A DNA stretch of 64,000 nt from Pseudomonadota bacterium (GCA_026388275.1 JAPLKB010000020.1:1-64000), one strand, 5' to 3'; positions 53,874-63,804 are shown, counted from the first letter of the stretch. Numbers and translations: made by a program. Notes: generated by a model from the sequence alone, not told the origin.

Positions 53874-53890
53874 AGCAAAATGAATGCCAA
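53874..53890 (-). promoter_or_regulatory. Candidate sigma-54 promoter
   Basis: On the minus strand TTGGCATT-CATT-TTGCT: the -24 GG and -12 GC have the required 12-base offset. It is about 115 bp upstream of the FAD oxidoreductase gene. Part of the -12 motif is also in the repeat unit, so chance match is possible. Confidence 0.5.
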
Positions 53891-54345
53891 TAGTCTTACT
53901 CTAATGAATAAACAATCTATAAAACAATCTATAAAAGGAATAACAAAGGGATTTATTTTATAGAAAATTAAATTTCTGGTGACAATACAGAGCATTAGTA
54001 ATAACCATGATGTTACAATATTGTCATTTCCCGGATATTAATAACACATAATTGTTCTTTATGAGCGTCGTATAGTAACAAAAATAACCTTGCGTTTCTT
54101 TTTATCTGCGCTTCAATGCAGAATTTGATTTTACGAAAGTTACATGAATAAGCCAGTATACCATCAATATTAAAGCGGACGATGACCGTTCCTTATTTTA
54201 CCATGGCGCTTTCGTCTTTGCTTAAGAAATCCCTAGGTGCTTGACATAATTATTTTGACTGTATAATTGTTTCATTGTTAAGGATAATGGATATGAAATT
54301 GACGTACAAACCCAAACTGTACTTTAAACGTAATAAATACTGAGA
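53891..54345. other. Intergenic A+T-rich stretch
   Basis: No supported gene. An upstream activator site for the sigma-54 regulator would be expected in the first 150 bases, but no clear palindrome stands out. Confidence 0.4.
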
Positions 54346-54618
54346 AGTAGCACGAAAACGTTATGAAAAGTTAAAGGAATCGGAAGCATCTTTGCGGGAA
54401 GGGAGAGGCTTATTTCTGAACTTGAGGTGAGGATGGATTCGCTAAAATAAAAGCTTTGAGCTATTTACTTCCTAAATCTGTGCTGTAATAAAATACGTAA
54501 TGACAAGGGTTAATGGGAACAAATTGAACAGTATATAGCAGACCACTCCGATGCAGAATTTAGTCATAGTATTTGCCCGGAGTGCGCAAAGAAATTATAT
54601 CCAAAATTCTATAAATAA
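54346..54618 (+). pseudogene. Remnant of a PAS/two-component signalling gene (C-terminal tail)
   Basis: Across several frames the sequence reads KLKESEASLRE, then RLISELE, and finally NKIRNDKG-stop-WEQIEQYIADHSDAEFSH followed by SICPECAKKLYPKFYK and a stop at 54616-54618. This is the well-known tail of PAS or receiver proteins in Desulfobacterota (coiled coil, then CxxCKKIRDDKGYW, then EAEFSHGICPEC). Frameshifts and internal stops show it is dead. The 5' limit is approximate. Confidence 0.75.
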
Positions 54619-54636
54619 AATGAAGGCTGACTTACA

Positions 54637-55647
54637 TTAGATCATTTTCATATCCGTCAAAGATTTTATCTTTTCTACTTCGGGGTTAAGCCAGAAAAGC
54701 GGCTGCTGCCCCTTTAATACTGCCAGCAAATTGTCGGCGGCAATTTCCGACATTTTTCCCCGTGTTTTCTTATTCGCACTACCTATATGAGGCAGGAGTA
54801 TGACATTGTTCATCTTAAGAAGGGGATTATCTGCATCAAGAGGTTCTTTTTCAAACACATCAAGACCTGCTCCGGCAATCCGGTTTTCTTTTAAAACTTT
54901 TATAAGTGCTGCCTCATTTATCACAGATCCTCTCGATGTATTAATCAGAATGGCGTCCGTTTTCATTAATCCGAGTCGTTTTTCATCTATTATATGATAC
55001 GTTTCTTTTGTAAGGGGGATGTGCAGGCTAACGAAGTCCGATTCTATAAGTAGGTCGTCAAGAGACCTGTATTCAACACCCAGTTCCTTTTCCTCTTCGG
55101 ATGAAAGTCTGGTTGTGCTGTTGTAAATAACATTCATATTGAAACCCTGAGCCCTCTTTGCCATCCCCTTGCCTATTCTTCCAAGACCTATAATCCCGAT
55201 TGTGCATCCCCGGACACTTTGCCCAAGCAGTAATTCAGGCGACCAGGCAATTTTCCAGTTAATTTCGCGGACAAATCTGTCTGCCTCTACTATTCTTCTG
55301 GATACACTCAGCAGGAGGGTAAAGGCAAGATCGGCAGTTGCATCAGTAAGGACACCCGGGGTATAACCTATATATATACCTTGATTTGTAGCTTCACTCA
55401 CGTCTATATGCTCAAAACCTGCACTCATTGTGCTGATTACCTTCAGCACCGGGGCAGCATTTATGATATTTTTATTAATCCTGTCCGAAAGCAGACATAG
55501 AATTGCATCCTTGTTTCCGACATTTCTGATAATTTCTTTTTCATCCGGTGGTTCTCCGCCTGGCTGAATGAAAATGTCACAAAATTCAGCTATAAGTTTG
55601 ATACCTTGTTCAGGGATTTTCCTCGTAATATATACTTTAGGTTTCAT
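54637..55647 (-). CDS. D-2-hydroxyacid dehydrogenase
   Basis: 336 residues. The NAD(P) loop is GIIGLGRIGKGMAKRA. The catalytic triad is visible as Arg in INTSRGSVINEAAL, Glu in GLDVFEKEPLD and His in LLPHIGSANKKTR. The family reduces glyoxylate, hydroxypyruvate or aryl-pyruvates. Given the local aryl-acid genes an aryl-lactate role is possible, but the gene stands alone. AGGAGG precedes the ATG. Confidence 0.9.
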   Translation of the reverse strand: MKPKVYITRKIPEQGIKLIAEFCDIFIQPGGEPPDEKEIIRNVGNKDAILCLLSDRINKNIINAAPVLKVISTMSAGFEHIDVSEATNQGIYIGYTPGVLTDATADLAFTLLLSVSRRIVEADRFVREINWKIAWSPELLLGQSVRGCTIGIIGLGRIGKGMAKRAQGFNMNVIYNSTTRLSSEEEKELGVEYRSLDDLLIESDFVSLHIPLTKETYHIIDEKRLGLMKTDAILINTSRGSVINEAALIKVLKENRIAGAGLDVFEKEPLDADNPLLKMNNVILLPHIGSANKKTRGKMSEIAADNLLAVLKGQQPLFWLNPEVEKIKSLTDMKMI

Positions 55648-55937
55648 AGCACCTCCTTAAATTTAATATATAATAACCTGCTTTTATCATCAACGCATAA
55701 AGAACTATTTTATCGGTACCTCTACCCATAAAACAAAGAAATATATTCAAAAGACTCCCCATCTTATCCCGGTAAATTTTCTCTGGACAATATTCAGAAA
55801 ACTATTTGTATTCTTTATTCCAAAGGATTACAATTTCCTATGGTTATGGTGTAGAAGGTAAGGTTGGCGATCCGCATCACATACTGCACTGAATACCATA
55901 ATAAATGGATAGAATTTTTGACGAATAAGGAGGTACT

Positions 55938-57305
55938 GTGAATCTCAAACGGTTATTCAAACCCGAAACAATGGCAGTGGTGGGTGTTTCTCTCACCAAC
56001 GAGTCAAATCCGGCAAATGTTGTATATAACAAAAACCGTCTTCGTTACCCCATCAAGGTCTTTGCTGTTAACGGAAAAGGTGGTGCCATCAGGGGTGAAA
56101 CCGTATACAGGAGGTTGCAGGATGTCCCGGCAAATATAGATTTGGTAATTATTGCCACAAAAGCGGAGATCGTCCCCTCAATAATTTCAGACTGTATCGA
56201 AGCAAAGGCAGGAGGCGCCGTGATTATCTCCGGCGGGTTTGCTGAAACAGGAGCTATGGATTTGCAGAATAGGACAGTCTCAATAGCAAAAGAGGGGGAT
56301 TTCCCGTTTATAGGGCCTAACTGTCTTGGAATCTTTGCCTCTGGCCATATGGACACTTTCTTCATACAAGGCGAGAGGCTGGTGATACCGGAACGGGGAA
56401 GAGTTGCCATGGTAAGCCAGAGCGGAGGTATTCTCGTGGATCATATGGTCAAGTGTGCTGCTGAAGGGGTTGGTGTGTCTCTGGCAGTGAGCATAGGCAA
56501 TAAAGCAATGATAAAAGAACTGGATATGCTGAGATATTTCAAGGACGATCCTGAAACGGATGTGATTGGTTTTTATCTGGAAGGATTCGGTGAAAACGAA
56601 GGTCGTGAGTTTGTTGTTGCCGCTTCAGAATGTGGAAAACCAGTGATTGTCCTCAAATCCGGCAAAACCCCCAGAGGAACGACGGCTGTGAAAAGTCATA
56701 CAGCATCTATCGCCGGCGATTATGAAGTCTTTTCTTCCATTATGACACAATATGGAGTGGTAGAAGCAAAGGATGAGTTTGAGATGGTTGCCTTTGCCGA
56801 GTCATTAAGCTGTTATCAAAGGTCAATTCAGGGAAAAGTTGCAATTATTACGGGTAGCGGCGGTCACGGTGCCCTGGCAACCGATGCATGCTTTTTACAT
56901 GGACTTTCAGTACCTGTTTTGAGCCCGTCTGCCCAGGCGGAGCTTCATAGCCTTGTGTCGCCCACTATTCAGGAAATTTCTTCATTTGCCAATCCTATCG
57001 ATCTTACAGGCAGTGCAACAGACAGTGATTTTATGGAAGTAGTACGTTCAGTAAGCAGAAACGACGGCATAGAATGCATTATTGTACTTCTACTCCCTTA
57101 CCTGCCCAGGATAACGATGGATCTGGGAGCACAAATAAGTCTTCTTTACCAGCAGGAGGGGAAGCCTATCGTTGCTTACGTGCCTCATGTGGATAAATAC
57201 AGGATGCTTGTTGAAGGTTTCATGCTGAATAAGATTCCCGTTGCTGATTCCATAGAAGACGCGGTGCACATGGCTGAAGCCATGAGGAGGTACAAATCAT
57301 GTTGA
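55938..57305 (+). CDS. ADP-forming acyl-CoA synthetase, alpha subunit
   Basis: 455 residues: CoA-binding Rossmann domain (FKPETMAVVGVSLTNESNPANVVY), two ligase-CoA domains (VSQSGGILVDHMV), the phospho-His loop TAVKSHTASIAGDYEVF and the GSGGHGALATDAC loop. With the beta subunit it turns acyl-CoA, ADP and phosphate into acid, CoA and ATP, an energy-saving step common in archaea and fermenting bacteria. GTG start after GGAGGT. Overlaps the beta gene by 7 bases. Confidence 0.9.
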   Translation: MNLKRLFKPETMAVVGVSLTNESNPANVVYNKNRLRYPIKVFAVNGKGGAIRGETVYRRLQDVPANIDLVIIATKAEIVPSIISDCIEAKAGGAVIISGGFAETGAMDLQNRTVSIAKEGDFPFIGPNCLGIFASGHMDTFFIQGERLVIPERGRVAMVSQSGGILVDHMVKCAAEGVGVSLAVSIGNKAMIKELDMLRYFKDDPETDVIGFYLEGFGENEGREFVVAASECGKPVIVLKSGKTPRGTTAVKSHTASIAGDYEVFSSIMTQYGVVEAKDEFEMVAFAESLSCYQRSIQGKVAIITGSGGHGALATDACFLHGLSVPVLSPSAQAELHSLVSPTIQEISSFANPIDLTGSATDSDFMEVVRSVSRNDGIECIIVLLLPYLPRITMDLGAQISLLYQQEGKPIVAYVPHVDKYRMLVEGFMLNKIPVADSIEDAVHMAEAMRRYKSC

Positions 57306-57979
57306 GAGACAATATCCGGGAAATATTATCTGAGGCGAAAGAACGGGGCTGGGTCATGGAGCCGCAGGCAAAGGGTTTGCTTCGTCTTGCGGGTGTGGAT
57401 GTACCGCGTTTCCTCTTTACAGCGGATGTAGCTGAGGCAATACGGTTTGCCGATGAGATCAAATATCCTGTTGTGGCAAAGGTGGTTTCACCCGATATTA
57501 TCCATAAATCGGATGCTTCAGGGGTTGTTTTGGGCATACCGGACGATAAAAGACTTGGAGAGGTCTTCGCAGAGATGGGCAAAATCAAAGGGTTTCAAGG
57601 TATTATTGTCGAAGAAGTACTTAAAGGCATTGAGATGATTGTAGGAATGAAGATGGATAAACAGTTCGGACCCGTTATCCTCCTTGGTATGGGAGGTACG
57701 GCTGTCGAGATATATAAAGATGTAACGCTCAGGATGGCGCCGCTCCGCGAGCATGATACGGAATCTATGATGATGTGCCTTACGGCAAGACCGCTTTTAG
57801 AAGGATACAGGGGATCCGAAGGAGTGAATGTTGATGAACTCAAAAGGATGCTCCTGGCGTTTTCAAGTCTCATCATGGAATTTGAGAAAGAGGTGGAATC
57901 AGTAGATCTGAACCCTGTTATATGCAATGCTTCCCGATGTGTCGTCGCAGATGCACGGATCATGCTCACAAAGTCATAA
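57299..57979 (+). CDS. ADP-forming acyl-CoA synthetase, beta subunit (ATP-grasp)
   Basis: 226 residues of the ATP-grasp type found in this enzyme: LRLAGVDVPRFLFT, YPVVAKVVSPDIIHKSDASGVVLG, MKMDKQFGPVILLGMGGTAVEIYKDVTLRMAPL and SVDLNPVICNASRCVVADARI. It exchanges phosphate between the alpha-subunit His and ADP. Translated from an overlapping start with the alpha gene. Confidence 0.9.
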   Translation: MLRDNIREILSEAKERGWVMEPQAKGLLRLAGVDVPRFLFTADVAEAIRFADEIKYPVVAKVVSPDIIHKSDASGVVLGIPDDKRLGEVFAEMGKIKGFQGIIVEEVLKGIEMIVGMKMDKQFGPVILLGMGGTAVEIYKDVTLRMAPLREHDTESMMMCLTARPLLEGYRGSEGVNVDELKRMLLAFSSLIMEFEKEVESVDLNPVICNASRCVVADARIMLTKS

Positions 57980-58009
57980 TGTTAATCCCATATTTTTTAT
58001 TAAGATAAG

Positions 58010-58167
58010 TATCGGTGTCGTGCTGTCCTCAACAAACACGCTCATTACGCTTAAGGTGGCTTCATTTACCGGGGCTTGCGTCGCCTCCTCCACCAGCAAA
58101 GCTGTCGGAGCCCCCCCCTCTCGCCCACGGTGTGAGCTGGTTTATGCTCGCGTTTTTGCTTTTTGAA
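58010..58167 (-). repeat. Dispersed structured repeat, copy C (full length, inverted)
   Basis: Reverse of copy A: minus-strand reading gives CGCGAGCATAAACCAG, hairpin 1 GCTCAC-ACC-GTGGGC (58137-58123; one pair is U-G, valid only as RNA of this strand), GAGAGGGGGGGGCTCCG, a CAGC/GCTG hairpin, GGTGGAGGAGGCGACGCAAGCCCC and a tail GACACCGATACTTAT. Confidence 0.75.
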
Positions 58168-58198
58168 CTTTTGCTAAGCAACTATGTGATGGCCGTTG

Positions 58199-58525
58199 TC
58201 AGCTCCCTTTTTTGGCCAGCTTAGCCGCTTTTTTCTCCTGTTTGGATAAGGTTTTCAGGCTTTTTTTATCAGGGATTCCTGTGTTTGGAACAGGCGCCTC
58301 ATAAATATTTTTTTTGATGTGATCAGGGGCTTCTATCTCGGATTCAGTCGCTCGGGGTAAACTGATGTCTTTGGCTTCCTGCTTTTTTACCCTGGTAAGG
58401 CGGATTTTTGCCATGACTGCCTGGGCCATACTTTTGCCGAACTGGCCGATAAAACCTGCAAGCAGGACAATAATAACCCATTTAAGAATAGACCATGTAC
58501 TTATATCATTAATAATATCATGCAT
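58199..58525 (-). CDS. Small membrane-anchored protein with basic tail
   Basis: 108 residues. One transmembrane helix (about 14-30, LKWVIIVLLAGFIGQFG) is followed by a hydrophilic, Lys-rich end (SLKTLSKQEKKAAKLAKKGS). No family recognised. It lies alone between a repeat element and the nitronate monooxygenase-like gene. No strong ribosome binding site stands out. Confidence 0.6.
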   Translation of the reverse strand: MHDIINDISTWSILKWVIIVLLAGFIGQFGKSMAQAVMAKIRLTRVKKQEAKDISLPRATESEIEAPDHIKKNIYEAPVPNTGIPDKKSLKTLSKQEKKAAKLAKKGS

Positions 58526-58642
58526 ATCTTTGAAACTTTTAAAAAAAATTTTGAATTACAACATAAATGGAAGGTTTAGCCACAAACAACACAATTATTG
58601 AAATCCACCATCTTTCCAACTTTTCACTCATAACTTATACAT

Positions 58643-59749
58643 TTACTTAATGCCCTTTAACTCATCCATTAATTCCTTTACGTTTGTAGTTTTGTCAATC
58701 CTATAACCATTCAGACCCACTGTGTAGAGCGGTTCTTCCTGGGGACAGTCACCTGCTGAACTGAGAAGGCCATTGCATATGCAGAAATATCCTTTATTAT
58801 CTGTTTGTGCATTACATTGTGTATATTGGCCGTTTTTATCTCTGGTAAGTACATATCCTTTATCACACTTAGGTTTTCTCTTTCCATTAAGTGTGGAAAG
58901 GAACATGGGGGAACTCTTTATAACTACAAAAGGTAAGCCACAGGGGGAGCCGGGTTTTTCTGCTATGAGTATATCCTCTTTTGTTGCTTCAATAACAGCC
59001 TGTTTGTATGCCTGCGTTGCGCTGCTTTCATCTGTCACAAGAAAGCGTGTACCCATCTGTACCCCGTCCGCACCCATCCTTATAAACTTTACAATATCAT
59101 CATGTGTATAGATACCACCTGCGACTATGACAGGAAATCCACCATGTTGCATGGCTGCCTCTTTGACAGAGGGAAATAGATTTTCCAATCTGTTTGATTC
59201 AAGACCTAACTGGTCAAATCTGAACCCGAGATGCCCTCCTGCAAGCGGCCCTTCAAGGACGACAGCGTCAGGTCTATAGCCCACCCTTTCCCATTTTTTA
59301 CATATTAATTCAAGGGCCCTTGCAGACGACACAATAGGTATAAGAGCAGTGTCCCCAGGATCCTTGATGACCGGGAGATTAAGAGGGAGACCTGCACCGG
59401 AAATAATTACATCTGCATGTGCATCAATGGCTCCTGTAACAGAAGCTTCATAATCTTGCTGAAGGGCAACCATGATATTAATACCGACAAAACCTGATGT
59501 TGATTTTGCAAGTGATATTTCTTCATAAGCGGCTTCGTATGTATTCATGGTCTTACCGGTTCTTCTAGAGACAAGTCTATCGAGGGCAGCGCTTGAGATA
59601 ATGCCTATGCCACCTTCCCTGGCAACTGCACTTGCAAGGGGCGCAAGTGATACACCCACTCCCATTCCACCCTGGATTATAGGTGATGTTATGGTTTTAC
59701 CTTTTATTTTTAATGACGGCAATGTCTGTCTTATATTGTTATTTTCCAT
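58643..59749 (-). CDS. Nitronate monooxygenase/2-nitropropane dioxygenase family protein
   Basis: 368 residues with an FMN TIM barrel: PIIQGGMGVGVSLAPLASAVAREGGIGIISS, VVLEGPLAGGHLGF and VIVAGGIYTHDDIVKFIRMGADGVQMGTRFL. A C-terminal extension with five Cys (CDKGYVLTRDKNGQYTQC, GYFCIC, GDC) is unlike the simple enzyme and may bind a metal. In anaerobes many of these act as enoyl-reductase-like or trans-acting flavoproteins, so the named reaction is uncertain. Confidence 0.85.
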   Translation of the reverse strand: MENNNIRQTLPSLKIKGKTITSPIIQGGMGVGVSLAPLASAVAREGGIGIISSAALDRLVSRRTGKTMNTYEAAYEEISLAKSTSGFVGINIMVALQQDYEASVTGAIDAHADVIISGAGLPLNLPVIKDPGDTALIPIVSSARALELICKKWERVGYRPDAVVLEGPLAGGHLGFRFDQLGLESNRLENLFPSVKEAAMQHGGFPVIVAGGIYTHDDIVKFIRMGADGVQMGTRFLVTDESSATQAYKQAVIEATKEDILIAEKPGSPCGLPFVVIKSSPMFLSTLNGKRKPKCDKGYVLTRDKNGQYTQCNAQTDNKGYFCICNGLLSSAGDCPQEEPLYTVGLNGYRIDKTTNVKELMDELKGIK

Positions 59750-60128
59750 CCGCTCCTTTTCCTAATAACGTTTGTTGCAGTAAATTAGTCTATACATTTT
59801 TCCTGTCTTGAACTTATGAATGTAGGTAGCAACGTTTAAGAACACAACTTTGTACTTTATCATATAATGATAAGATATTGCAAAAAAATATGCACAAGCT
59901 TGATAATTTATTCAGGAGATGCAGCGGTTTATCTATAATATATTTTAATTGTTGTATCCATACGTATTTTGAAGGATTCATATAAAAGGCTTTCTTTTTA
60001 ATAACAATTAATTTATGATAATCAAATGGCTTGGGCATGAATCTATGTCACATGTTTCGATATGGAGTAGATGTGCTTCCCTGCTTCTATCTCCACAAGG
60101 AGCATAAAAATAATATCAGGAGGATAAA
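59750..60128. other. Intergenic A+T-rich stretch
   Basis: About 380 bases between two divergent genes. It should hold promoters for both, but no clear -35/-10 pair or structured element was seen. Confidence 0.4.
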
Positions 60129-60410
60129 ATGCAGGGTGGCAAACTTTATGTTGGAAATCTTAGTTATTCGGTAACCAGCGAACAGCTTAAGGAGCTATTT
60201 TCAGGTTGTGGAGAGGTAAAAGAAGTCAAAATAATTGAAGGTAAGGGTTTTGGTTTTGTCGAAATGGGAACACAGATAGAAGCAGAAAAGGCAAAAAAAG
60301 ACTTAGGCGGTACACAGTTCATGGGACGCTCAATTACCGTTGAAGAAGCGCGCCCCCAGAGAGAAAAACCAAGAGGCGGAAGGGGAGGCGGTTTCGGCAG
60401 GAGATACTGA
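60129..60410 (+). CDS. RRM-type RNA-binding protein
   Basis: 93 residues: one RNA recognition motif with RNP2 (KLYVGNLSYSVT) and RNP1 (KGFGFVEM), and a short Gly/Arg-rich tail (RGGRGGGFGRRY). Bacterial single-RRM proteins bind RNA, and many are cold inducible. CAGGAGG precedes the ATG. A FKBP gene follows on the same strand. Confidence 0.92.
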   Translation: MQGGKLYVGNLSYSVTSEQLKELFSGCGEVKEVKIIEGKGFGFVEMGTQIEAEKAKKDLGGTQFMGRSITVEEARPQREKPRGGRGGGFGRRY

Positions 60411-60482
60411 TTCAGGAAATTTATTCGTTTAATAGATTTCCAAATTGTTTTACAGGGGCATGGATCGCAGGAGGTGAAATTA

Positions 60483-60917
60483 ATGAGACAGGCAAAAACA
60501 AATGACCTTGTAAGGGTGCATTATACAGGGTCATTAAAAGATGGCACTGTCTTTGATTCATCACTGGATAGACAACCCCTGGAGTTTAAGATAGGACATG
60601 GGGTAATAATCCCAGGATTTGAAAATGGTATAATCGGGATGAAAGAAGGGGATGCAAAGGTTATTTCAATCCCGCCGGAAGATGCCTATGGTCCACACAG
60701 GGATGACCTTGTAGGTGTTATTGAAACGGCGCGAATACCTGATAATATTACTCCTAAAGTTGGAATGGTGCTTAAGATCCGTTCACCGGAAGGAGAAATG
60801 ATTAAGGTTACGGTAACCGATGTCAACGAAACAGGTGTAACACTTGACATGAACCACCAGCTTGCAGGAAAAGAACTTATTTTTGAACTTAAGCTTGTAG
60901 AGGTGATTTCGGAATAA
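60483..60917 (+). CDS. FKBP-type peptidyl-prolyl isomerase (SlyD-like)
   Basis: About 144 residues: NDLVRVHYTGSLKDGTVFDSSLDRQPLEFKIGHGVIIPGFENGIIGMKEGDAKVISIPPEDAYG, then an inserted chaperone flap and a return strand (GVTLDMNHQLAGKELIFELKLVE). It lacks the His-rich metal tail of Escherichia coli SlyD. ATG 60483 is used because GCAGGAGG lies just upstream; the in-frame GTG at 60474 is inside that site. Confidence 0.92.
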   Translation: MRQAKTNDLVRVHYTGSLKDGTVFDSSLDRQPLEFKIGHGVIIPGFENGIIGMKEGDAKVISIPPEDAYGPHRDDLVGVIETARIPDNITPKVGMVLKIRSPEGEMIKVTVTDVNETGVTLDMNHQLAGKELIFELKLVEVISE

Positions 60918-60963
60918 AATTCAAAGATCATATCCCCTTAAATTCTAAACCTATCAGTATGTC

Positions 60964-62142
60964 TTGTGTATCTGCTATTTTGCTGATATTTTATTTACCT
61001 ATATGAGTTTAATACTCGTCCTTTTTTTTCTTTTATACAGCCTGATGCACTTTTATGTATGTCTGAAAACAAGATATGTCTACCGTTTTGGCATAAAAAC
61101 CGGCATTTTCTTCGCTGTATTTATGACTGCAATGGTCTTTGCCCCTGTGATTGTGAGATTATCTGAAAAGGCCGGTTATGAATATTTTGCAAGGTTTATG
61201 GCATATACAGGGTATATCTGGATGGCAGTCTTGTTTCTGTTTTTTCCCCTTTCCCTTTTTATTGATTTTTGCAGGCTATGTATCTATGTTCCGGGACGAA
61301 TATTAAAAATAAATTTTTCACACGTGCTTCATGCATATAAATGTTTTTTTGTTGTGCCTCTAATATGTTCATTGTCTATTGTTGTTTACGGGTACTATGA
61401 GGCAGGACAAATAAAAACTGAACGATTGGTAATAAAAACGGACAAAATACCTGAAGAGATAAAAAAATTGAAAATAGTACAGATTTCCGATATTCATCTC
61501 GGACTTATTGTCCGGCAAGGAAGTCTGGAGAAAATTACTGCTGAAATCAGAAGAATAAAACCCGATATACTTGTATCAACAGGGGATATTGTTGATGGAC
61601 AGATAGACCATCTCGATGGCCTCATAGATCCTTTAAAAAGCATTAACCCTCCCTATGGTAAGTATGCTGTTACGGGCAATCATGAATTTTACGCAGGTAT
61701 CGAAGAGTCGCTTGAATTCATGAGAAAGGCTGGTTTTATAGTTCTCAGAGGAAGAAGTGTAATTGCCGGAGGAATTATCAACATTGCCGGGGTTGATGAT
61801 GCTGTTAGAATGCCATTTAAATACGTGGAAATATCTGATAATGTATTGCTTTCCGGCCTCCCTAAAGGTCTGTTCACTGTTCTGCTTAAGCATAAACCTA
61901 TAGTAGATCGGGCAGCTATAGGCCTGTTTAATTTGCAGCTTTCCGGGCATACGCATAAAGGACAGATTTTTCCTTTCAATTTTATTACCAAACTGTTTTT
62001 TCCCATGTATAATGGTTTTTTTAAACTCTCTGACTTTTCATACCTGTACGTCAGCAGGGGTTCAGGCACGTGGGGACCGCCGATTCGTTTCCTGGCGCCG
62101 CCTGAAATAACTGTGATTGAACTTGTATATGCATCAAATTGA
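60964..62142 (+). CDS. Membrane-anchored metallophosphoesterase
   Basis: 392 residues. Three to four N-terminal transmembrane helices precede a calcineurin-like domain with all metal motifs: ISDIHLG, STGDIVDGQ, GNHEFY and SGHTHKGQ. It resembles YkuE/YaeI-type phosphodiesterases on the membrane. The start is uncertain: TTG 60964 or ATG 61003 (MSLILVLFFLL), neither with a strong ribosome binding site. Confidence 0.87.
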   Translation: MCICYFADILFTYMSLILVLFFLLYSLMHFYVCLKTRYVYRFGIKTGIFFAVFMTAMVFAPVIVRLSEKAGYEYFARFMAYTGYIWMAVLFLFFPLSLFIDFCRLCIYVPGRILKINFSHVLHAYKCFFVVPLICSLSIVVYGYYEAGQIKTERLVIKTDKIPEEIKKLKIVQISDIHLGLIVRQGSLEKITAEIRRIKPDILVSTGDIVDGQIDHLDGLIDPLKSINPPYGKYAVTGNHEFYAGIEESLEFMRKAGFIVLRGRSVIAGGIINIAGVDDAVRMPFKYVEISDNVLLSGLPKGLFTVLLKHKPIVDRAAIGLFNLQLSGHTHKGQIFPFNFITKLFFPMYNGFFKLSDFSYLYVSRGSGTWGPPIRFLAPPEITVIELVYASN

Positions 62143-62153
62143 TGAGGTGCAAT

Positions 62154-62927
62154 ATGGCTGATTATTCGATAATTGATAACTCACCGGTGCTCTGGTATAT
62201 TTTTTATCCACGCAGTGGGCATACTGACTGTCCGGCCAATGCATTTGATGTATCTGTGCCTGTCGAAGATAGTGTTTTTGTTTCGTGCAGGTTTTATGTG
62301 GGAGACAATGAATGGCCATGGATATTATTTTTTCATGGCAACGGAGAAATAATCAGTGATTATGACCATGTATCCCATTTTTATATAAAGAATGGCATTA
62401 ATCTTATTGTGGCTGATTATCGTGGCTATGGTTCAAGCAATGGAACACCTTCACTGGCCGATCTTTTTAAGGATGCCCATATAATTTTTAAAACAGTAAG
62501 GGAAGAGCTGAAGAACAGAGATTCCAATGCCGGCTTATGGATCATGGGAAGGTCTTTAGGCAGCTTATCTGCCATTGAACTTGCATATCATTACGAAGAT
62601 CAGATAAGAGGCCTCATTATAGAGAGTGGTTTTGCAAATATTTTAAGGATTCTAATGCATCTCGGTCTGCCGTTATACGGAGCTGATTATGAGGGTATAG
62701 ATGAAGAATGTCTCAGCATAGTCGGAAATATAACTCTTCCTACCCTTATTATTCATGGGGAAGAGGATGTTCTTGTCTCGCCGAGGGAGGCCGAAACCAT
62801 ATACAGACATGTCGGGACAGACAAAAAACGTCTTGTATTGATATCCGGTGCCGACCATAATGACATCATGTCTGTCGGGTTTGATGAGTATTATGAAGCA
62901 TTACGGTGGTTTGTTTTTGGTGTTTAG
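62154..62927 (+). CDS. Alpha/beta hydrolase
   Basis: About 257 residues with the serine hydrolase pattern: ILFFHGNGEIISDY (oxyanion), MGRSLGSLSAIELA (nucleophile Ser), HGEEDVLVSPREAE (Asp) and SGADHND (His). Acts on an ester or amide of unknown kind. ATG 62154 follows GAGGTGC. It begins immediately after the phosphoesterase stop; the longer starts would overlap that gene. Confidence 0.85.
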   Translation: MADYSIIDNSPVLWYIFYPRSGHTDCPANAFDVSVPVEDSVFVSCRFYVGDNEWPWILFFHGNGEIISDYDHVSHFYIKNGINLIVADYRGYGSSNGTPSLADLFKDAHIIFKTVREELKNRDSNAGLWIMGRSLGSLSAIELAYHYEDQIRGLIIESGFANILRILMHLGLPLYGADYEGIDEECLSIVGNITLPTLIIHGEEDVLVSPREAETIYRHVGTDKKRLVLISGADHNDIMSVGFDEYYEALRWFVFGV

Positions 62928-63445
62928 ATTTTTTTGGAAGGCAAGCTGCGCCGGTTTTTCGTCACATTTGATTGATTTTATGGACAATCACGGATATACT
63001 TAAGCCGTGGATGATGAATACTATATGAAGATTTGTCTGGATGAAGCTATGGCTGCCTTCATGTCGGGCGAAGTGCCTGTCGGAGCGGTTATAGCATCCC
63101 AGGATAATCAAGTGATAGCCAAAGCACATAATCTGACCGTACATAAAAACTCGCCGCTTGCCCATGCTGAAACACTTGTAATGGATATGGCAGCAAAAGT
63201 GCTCGGTAATTTTAGATTAACGGGTTGTACACTTTTTGTTTCAAAAGAGCCTTGCATTATGTGTGCAGGTGCAATCATCGAGGCAAGAATAAAGAGAGTT
63301 GTTTTCGGTTGTTACGATGTGAAGAGAGGAGCTCTTGGCTCCTTAATTGATGTAAACAAACTTCCTCTTAACCACAAGTTCGAAGTCCAGGGCGGTGTTT
63401 TGGAGAAGAAGTGCAAAGCATTGTTGAAAGAATTCTTTCAGGCAA

Positions 63446-63800
<355 letters not shown>

Positions 63801-63804
63801 AAAA

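Noticed and set aside
53761-53890. Possible CRISPR-like repeats upstream of the glutamate-synthase-like operon
   Set aside because: Only two and a half 38-bp units in direct tandem with no spacers; better explained as operator repeats.
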